From Microcaldota archaeon (GTDB lineage Archaea > Micrarchaeota > Micrarchaeia > Norongarragalinales > Norongarragalinaceae), in the NCBI GenBank assembly GCA_016214445.1, contig JACROM010000092.1, positions 4,497 to 14,610 on the forward strand: a stretch of 10,114 nucleotides of DNA. The letters are read 5' to 3'. Under the pieces are notes generated by a model. It ran no database searches, had not been told where the DNA came from, and saw only the letters and a program-made list of their open reading frames with translations. A program made the position numbers and the translations under genes. Shown here piece by piece: positions 6,148 to 10,114 of this stretch (the stretch's first letter is position 1; each line of letters begins with the position of its first letter).

Positions 6148-8754
6148 TCAACCAATTTCCATGTTCTTCGATACTTGTGCGACGTACTTTGAAAGCGCGG
6201 CCCTGAACTTCACCACGTGATTCTTGGTTTCGGTATACGGAGGGATGCCGCCATGTCTTTCAACTGCGCCTGGTCCGGCGTTGTAAGCTGCCGCAACCAA
6301 GTCGGTGTTCTTGAACCGTTCGCATTGCGCCTTAAGATATCTTATCCCGCATTTCACGTTCTTTTCAGGGTCGAACAAATCATTGCCGCTAATGCCGCAA
6401 GACCCGCTTGCGGTCGTAGGCATTACTTGCATAAGGCCAACAGCGCCTTTTGGAGACACAGCATTTTCATTACTGCCGCTCTCTATTTCAATCATCGCCG
6501 CAACCAGAGTCACCGAAAGCCCGTACTGTTTCGCGTATTTTTCTATTATCGGGTTCAAAGGCACTCCGCGAGCGGTTTTCAACTGAGAAAGCTTTTCGTT
6601 TTCATTGAAAGGGGGGCATCCGGCAGCCGCTTTTGAAGTTGGCTTTTCCACTTTGGTTGCCTTGACTTCCGCAGCTCCAGGCTCTTTTTTCTGCGTTTCA
6701 GCCTTCGGCCGCTCCTCATCAGGAACGCCCACCCTGACAACGTAGCCGGCCGCCTTCCGCGTTATTCCCTCGTACTCGGTTTCGGCGCCGGAGCCTTTGC
6801 GCTGCGGATTGAAGGAATCGAAGGCGTCCATGCGCTCGCTCAAGAACATCCTCAAAAAGAATCCGGTCGGAGCTTCATCCCTTAGGCGCTTGAGCTTCAG
6901 CTTAACAGCGTAGGCTCCCTTGTAGCTGTTGTCCTTCTCCTCAAAAACGCCCTCATGGAAAGCGACTTGTTCTGCGTAGCCTTCAGGATAAGTCACGCCT
7001 TTCCGCGAGGCAGCGTAGCGCGCCAACGTCTCGGAGCCGCCGCCTTTCAGCCCGCCGTAAGCAGCAAAAGCGACATCGAAAAACTTGTCCTTGGCGCCAT
7101 CGTTCTCGTCAAGGTTGAAGTAAACGCACGCGTAATCGCCCTGTGTGAATTCCCCGGAAGGCTCGTCCGGGCACTCCTCGGATTCCGACCCGCCCGCCAC
7201 AGCGGCTATGCCGGTTTTCTTTTTGCCAGCATCCCCGGTCTCCGCTGATGTTTGCTCGGTGACTGGTTCGGAAGGCGCCTCATCAGACGACGACATTGTT
7301 TGCTGCGCGCCTGAATCATCCTGGCCGTCAGTTGAAACTGTTTCCTGTTGCTCGGACGCGACGCCACCGGCTTTCTTGCACAGGCCGTCGACATCAGACA
7401 GCACCTCGTAACGGCTGTTTTCCTTGTTATAAGCGGCCATTGCGACGTGGACATGAGGAGTCGGAGCTTTGCCGGTCTTTCCGGATAGGCCCAGTGGCGC
7501 ATCCTTCTCGACGGCCTGGCCTTTTTTCACTTTAATCTTGCTCATGTGGCAGTACCAGTACCCGCGCCAGTCCTTGTCGTTTATGTTCTTCCCGTTCGTG
7601 GTAACCAAGACTCCAAGACCGCAGTCGGACTTCTCGTCAGACAGGTATTCGACCACGCCGCCCTCTATTGCCTTAAGCGGAGTGCCAATGCGAAGCTCTA
7701 TGTCCAAAGCGCCGTGAAGCTTGCCGAAAAACACCTTCTTCAGGTAGCCTCCTGCGCCAGTGTCATACTCCTTATGAACGTTCTTGACTGAAGTCTTGAA
7801 AGACCACGAGATGCAGTTCGTCTCACCTTTTCCGTCCGGGTTCTTGCACTTCGGCAACGGCTTGGTTATGGAAACCGGGCACGCCGAGAATTCTGCAACC
7901 GCAGTTGCCGAGGAGCTTTCCGTTAACGCCTCATCATTCGCTTGTTCAGCTTTTGCCGCGGAGCCTGAAAAAGACGGGTGGGGGACGTCCTTGCCGTAGA
8001 TCGTTATGGCTACCGGACCGCCGTTGTTTGACGACACAAGCGAAGACAACCACGAGATGACCGAATTCGGCATCCTTATGCAACCATGGGATGCCGGCTT
8101 GCCCAAATGGGGGTTGCCGTCATCAAACTGGCCATTGCCGTTGGGGGTGCCGTGCATCCAAATACCGCTCGAACCCCAAAAACCAACCTTATAATAAGCG
8201 ACGCCAAAATCCTCCAGGTTCACATAAGTATTGTGTGGATTACGAGGGTCATACTCGCCTACAGTAACTTTTGTGGGGCCAGACAAACAAAAAGTACCTT
8301 CAGGAGTCTTGTGGTCTCTTTCTTTTGTTCTCGGCCCCGGCTCTACTCCGATTTTTCCGTTATTGCCAATGCCAGTTGAAACCGGAACCGGAAAATCAAC
8401 AGGAGAACCAAAATCTTTTTCTTTCACCAGCCTACCGTTCCAGTAAAGGTAGAGTTTTTCAGGCTGCTTCTTGTAAACCTCCAAATACCAACCCTTCCTC
8501 GGGTTGAAGGGCTTAGATTGTCTATTGATGTCCATGCAAATCATTTCGTCAGGAACAGACGCCGGAAGAACTTGCGCGTCCGAGTCGGCAAAACTGGCAG
8601 CAGAAACGAAACCAGTCAGTGGAGTTTCGGAAGCAGGGGAAGCGGAAGAAGGGAAAACAGAAGAGCCTGAAGGTAAAGAAACCTCGGAGTAAGTTACGAG
8701 AAATGCGGCGAGTAAGGCTACTGCAACAAAGGCAAGGAAGAACTGCAGGCGCAT
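6148..8754 (-). CDS. Secreted trifunctional wall enzyme: L,D-transpeptidase (YkuD) + M23 peptidase + lytic transglycosylase (SLT)
   Basis: An 868-residue exported or membrane-anchored protein. A hydrophobic segment at residues 5-22 is a signal peptide or anchor. The YkuD domain (about 88-255) has the catalytic pattern H201...SHGCIR (H223, C225, R227), typical of enzymes that form 3-3 crosslinks or attach proteins to peptidoglycan. The M23/LytM domain (about 290-450) has HGALD (H347, D351), H403 and HVH (H434, H436), so all zinc ligands are present. A Ser/Thr/Glu-rich linker (about 460-530) leads to an unrecognised domain (about 530-680) with a Lys/Glu/Pro linker after it. The C-terminal SLT domain (about 728-868) has the catalytic E758 in IESG, then GLMQVMP and AAYNAGPGA. 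Together these could cut glycan strands and stem peptides and remake crosslinks. The ATG at 8754 is preferred over the more upstream ATG at 8814, because a TATA-like box lies 27-36 nt upstream of it and the signal peptide starts there. First gene of an operon with the M23 peptidase downstream. Confidence 0.92.
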   Translation of the reverse strand: MRLQFFLAFVAVALLAAFLVTYSEVSLPSGSSVFPSSASPASETPLTGFVSAASFADSDAQVLPASVPDEMICMDINRQSKPFNPRKGWYLEVYKKQPEKLYLYWNGRLVKEKDFGSPVDFPVPVSTGIGNNGKIGVEPGPRTKERDHKTPEGTFCLSGPTKVTVGEYDPRNPHNTYVNLEDFGVAYYKVGFWGSSGIWMHGTPNGNGQFDDGNPHLGKPASHGCIRMPNSVISWLSSLVSSNNGGPVAITIYGKDVPHPSFSGSAAKAEQANDEALTESSSATAVAEFSACPVSITKPLPKCKNPDGKGETNCISWSFKTSVKNVHKEYDTGAGGYLKKVFFGKLHGALDIELRIGTPLKAIEGGVVEYLSDEKSDCGLGVLVTTNGKNINDKDWRGYWYCHMSKIKVKKGQAVEKDAPLGLSGKTGKAPTPHVHVAMAAYNKENSRYEVLSDVDGLCKKAGGVASEQQETVSTDGQDDSGAQQTMSSSDEAPSEPVTEQTSAETGDAGKKKTGIAAVAGGSESEECPDEPSGEFTQGDYACVYFNLDENDGAKDKFFDVAFAAYGGLKGGGSETLARYAASRKGVTYPEGYAEQVAFHEGVFEEKDNSYKGAYAVKLKLKRLRDEAPTGFFLRMFLSERMDAFDSFNPQRKGSGAETEYEGITRKAAGYVVRVGVPDEERPKAETQKKEPGAAEVKATKVEKPTSKAAAGCPPFNENEKLSQLKTARGVPLNPIIEKYAKQYGLSVTLVAAMIEIESGSNENAVSPKGAVGLMQVMPTTASGSCGISGNDLFDPEKNVKCGIRYLKAQCERFKNTDLVAAAYNAGPGAVERHGGIPPYTETKNHVVKFRAALSKYVAQVSKNMEIG

Positions 8755-8775
8755 ACGGTGGAAATAAGGAGAAAA

Positions 8776-8797
8776 GAGGGATAAAAAGGCTTTGAAT
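8776..8797 (-). promoter_or_regulatory. Promoter of the wall-enzyme operon, copy of a 22-bp direct repeat
   Basis: This 22-bp segment is identical to 9558-9579. The minus strand contains AAAGCCTTTTTATCC, a TATA-like box. The distance to the ATG at 8754 implies a transcription start at or within a few bases of it, hence a leaderless or nearly leaderless mRNA. Confidence 0.6.
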
Positions 8798-8843
8798 CTA
8801 CCGGTAGGCAGCACAGGCCGCGGCTGCGGATTGCGCGAGAAAT

Positions 8844-8860
8844 ATCAAAAAAGCAAACGT
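8844..8860 (-). terminator. T-rich candidate terminator after the HEPN/MNT pair
   Basis: Beginning 7 nt after the MNT stop, the minus strand reads gtttgcttttttgatat, a T-run of the kind that ends archaeal transcripts. The rest of the gap to the operon promoter (8798-8843) has a GC-rich patch including gccgcggc and no gene. Confidence 0.35.
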
Positions 8861-8867
8861 CTTCTTT

Positions 8868-9182
8868 TTAGAGAATTGCAACTCCCTTGGCCTTGGCCTC
8901 TTTTAGAACAGCCGGTTTGTCCTTGGGGTTGACAACCAAGGCGTGAAGAACAAGGCCTTTGTCAAGGAGCGCGAACAACTGCGGTTCCAAAATCTCGTAA
9001 GCCTGCTTCGAGGAAAGGCGAGTCTTCGGGATGATCAGCAAGTCAACATCGCTCTCAAAAGGAACAGCCGAGTTGTTCACTATGGAACCAAAAAAATAAG
9101 CCCGCTTAACCTTGCCGCGCAAAGCCTTCTTTATTTCCGAAACAACCCTCGGAATGTCCTTAAGCCCGAACGTTTTTTTCAT
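8868..9182 (-). CDS. Minimal nucleotidyltransferase (MNT), antitoxin partner of the HEPN protein
   Basis: A 104-residue cytoplasmic protein of the minimal nucleotidyltransferase (Pol beta) fold. The core motif is FFGS (G32, S33) with S-D-V-D (D45, D47) and a hydrophobic strand after it. In known HEPN/MNT pairs the MNT neutralises the HEPN RNase, in studied cases by transferring AMP to it. The start at 9182 is preferred over the long upstream extension to 9350 because it begins a normal MNT N-terminus and overlaps the HEPN stop as ATGA, typical of translationally coupled toxin-antitoxin genes. The third acidic residue expected on the next core strand is not obvious: that strand reads LVLHALVV. 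The enzyme may therefore be altered or inactive and act by binding only. Confidence 0.82.
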   Translation of the reverse strand: MKKTFGLKDIPRVVSEIKKALRGKVKRAYFFGSIVNNSAVPFESDVDLLIIPKTRLSSKQAYEILEPQLFALLDKGLVLHALVVNPKDKPAVLKEAKAKGVAIL

Positions 9183-9538
9183 GCCGTCACCTTTTTCAAA
9201 AAGTCGTAGTACAGTTTCTCCAAAGAATCTAAATCGGATTCGGATACGGTGGGAACAACGCCATAATCGCCGCCCTCCCTTAAAGACTGCATGCGGGAAA
9301 GCTTGCTCAACCACTCCGGCGGTATTGCAAGTTTTTCTTTCAACGCCCACAACTTGGCAACCAAACCGGCATGAGTTTTGGGTGGTGCCTCGCCAGCTTC
9401 ATCCAAAATAGCCAAACCGACGTGGAGCAAAGCATAATAGCCCCTGGAAAAAGCGTCCTCCAACAATTTTTTTCCGCGCAATATACGATACGCTTCAAAC
9501 GCCTTCTTTGCCCGTTCAACATGCTCCTTCGACGCCAT
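9179..9538 (-). CDS. HEPN-domain protein (UPF0332-like), likely toxin of a HEPN/MNT pair
   Basis: A 119-residue all-helical protein. Diagnostic motifs are SRGYYALLH (residues 31-39), KTHAGLV (54-60) and REGGDY (87-92), which match the UPF0332/COG1895 HEPN group. HEPN proteins with such partners are usually RNases or RNA-binding toxins. The Arg of REGGDY with the conserved Tyr is the best candidate for the active or modified site, by analogy only. The ATG at 9538 is preferred over 9583: the sequence before it (NSKPFYPSFEL...) overlaps the promoter box and the cbf5 stop, and the box at 9558-9579 lies 20-41 nt upstream, giving a near-leaderless mRNA. It overlaps the MNT gene by 4 nt. The pair is flanked by 22-bp direct repeats. 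Confidence 0.85.
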   Translation of the reverse strand: MASKEHVERAKKAFEAYRILRGKKLLEDAFSRGYYALLHVGLAILDEAGEAPPKTHAGLVAKLWALKEKLAIPPEWLSKLSRMQSLREGGDYGVVPTVSESDLDSLEKLYYDFLKKVTA

Positions 9539-9557
9539 TAATAGAATTAGCTCAAAG

Positions 9558-9579
9558 GAGGGATAAAAAGGCTTTGAAT
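9558..9579 (-). promoter_or_regulatory. Promoter of the HEPN/MNT pair, copy of a 22-bp direct repeat
   Basis: Identical over 22 bp to 8776-8797. It starts on the base right after the cbf5 stop codon. The TATA-like CCTTTTTAT core is placed as expected for a transcript starting at about the ATG at 9538. Confidence 0.6.
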
Positions 9580-10114
9580 TCAAGCCGGCTGTTCCGGTTT
9601 GCCGTACAAGTCATGCGGCCGGATTACGCGCGAAATGTCGAATGCGATTCCCTTCTTGCGGGAGGAGATTTCATCAGAGGAAAGAAGCGCGGTGGCGAGG
9701 CACAGGAGTTCGCCTTTTCCGGAAAGGATTTTGACCGGCTCGTCCTTCCGTATGTTCTCGTCAAGGGAGAGGATGCCGGGAATCGCCAGGTTCGCGCCTG
9801 TTGTTATCGGTTTAATGGCGCCGTCCGAAACAACAACCCTCTTAAGCTTGACCGCTTCCTCAACTGGAACCAGGATCTTCCTCAACTCGCTTCCGTCGCC
9901 GTGCTCCTTCCACAGCCAAAAGGCATCGGACAAGTCCTGCAAAGTGAATGCCTGGTCCTCGGTGAATCCAGCGGAAACAGTGCGGCGAAGTTCGGCCATA
10001 AGCCCTCCGCACCCCAGCACCTCGCCGGCATCGTGGCAAAGCTTCCGGATGTAGGTGCCGGCTTCAACCTCGGTCTCGAAAAGAACGAAGTTGCCCTCGT
10101 TCTCCAAGACCTTG
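9580..10114 (-). CDS. cbf5: Cbf5, archaeal H/ACA pseudouridine synthase, C-terminal part
   Basis: The 5' end lies beyond the right edge, and the visible frame reads through it. Visible are the end of the TruB-type catalytic domain (GTYIRKLCHDAG, MAELRR) and a C-terminal PUA domain (GANLAIPGI...KGELLCLA). These match archaeal Cbf5, the catalytic subunit of the H/ACA RNP with Nop10, Gar1 and L7Ae, which isomerises uridines in rRNA and can act on tRNA U55. The order EAGTYIR-LC, AELRRT, WKEHGD and the PUA segment is archaeal/eukaryotic in style, not bacterial TruB. It ends in TGA at 9580, immediately before the HEPN promoter. This is the best clue to the domain of the organism. The catalytic Asp lies outside the window. 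Confidence 0.93.
   Translation of the reverse strand, partial: KVLENEGNFVLFETEVEAGTYIRKLCHDAGEVLGCGGLMAELRRTVSAGFTEDQAFTLQDLSDAFWLWKEHGDGSELRKILVPVEEAVKLKRVVVSDGAIKPITTGANLAIPGILSLDENIRKDEPVKILSGKGELLCLATALLSSDEISSRKKGIAFDISRVIRPHDLYGKPEQPA

Noticed and set aside
5880..6206. Plus-strand frames opposite the M23 gene
   Set aside because: They are shadows of the minus-strand peptidase, which has complete motifs and a signal peptide.
8755..8814. A 20-residue longer N-terminus for the trifunctional enzyme (ATG at 8814)
   Set aside because: It would read through the TATA-like repeat and push the signal peptide inward. The ATG at 8754 fits both promoter distance and signal peptide.
9183..9350. A 56-residue N-terminal extension of the nucleotidyltransferase
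   Set aside because: It lies inside the HEPN coding region in another frame and has no MNT-like sequence. The ATGA overlap start is standard for such pairs.

Overview
The window looks like a piece of an archaeal chromosome. The clearest marker is at the right edge: the 3' part of an archaeal/eukaryotic-type Cbf5 (H/ACA tRNA and rRNA pseudouridine synthase with a C-terminal PUA domain). TATA-like boxes of archaeal type, two genes that look leaderless, a GGTG-type ribosome-binding site and two AAA ATPases of the archaeal DUF4143 kind all agree. A DPANN-type lineage would fit the mosaic of secreted wall-active enzymes, small toxin-antitoxin genes and decayed ATPases, but the sequence alone does not settle the phylum.

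Layout from left to right. (1) 1-1558, minus strand: a large secreted protein of unknown function that runs off the left edge. Its signal peptide is clear but its start is not: a single-base indel near 1547-1549 would restore a normal ATG start. (2) 1571-1853: a gene-free stretch with 15-bp tandem repeats and a TATA-like box. (3) 1854-3094, minus: a broken AAA+DUF4143 ATPase that has lost its sensor-1 segment and changed frame. Its C-terminal half also carries what looks like an in-frame insertion made of two perfect hairpins. (4) 3095-3271: an AT-rich divergent intergenic region with two promoters and at least two palindromic candidate operators. (5) 3272-4558, plus: an intact, GC-rich AAA+DUF4143 ATPase. 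(6) 4653-8754, minus: a tight two-gene operon. The first gene is a secreted 868-residue protein with an L,D-transpeptidase (YkuD) domain, an M23 zinc-peptidase domain and a lytic transglycosylase (SLT) domain. The second is a secreted 496-residue M23 peptidase. (7) 8868-9538, minus: a HEPN/nucleotidyltransferase toxin-antitoxin pair with a 4-nt ATGA overlap, flanked by 22-bp direct repeats that also contain the likely promoters. (8) 9580-10114, minus: the 3' part of cbf5.

The most interesting content is the operon at 4653-8754. Its two exported proteins have all the recognisable catalytic residues needed to cut both the glycan and the peptide of bacterial peptidoglycan, and to form or exchange L,D-crosslinks, in a genome context that is archaeal. 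Archaea do not make murein, so the likely targets are bacterial neighbours, hosts or prey, or an unrecognised wall polymer. The second point of interest is the HEPN/MNT cassette: its direct repeats place copies of one promoter in front of both the cassette and the wall-enzyme operon, as if the cassette had been inserted between cbf5 and the operon without cutting the operon off from its promoter.
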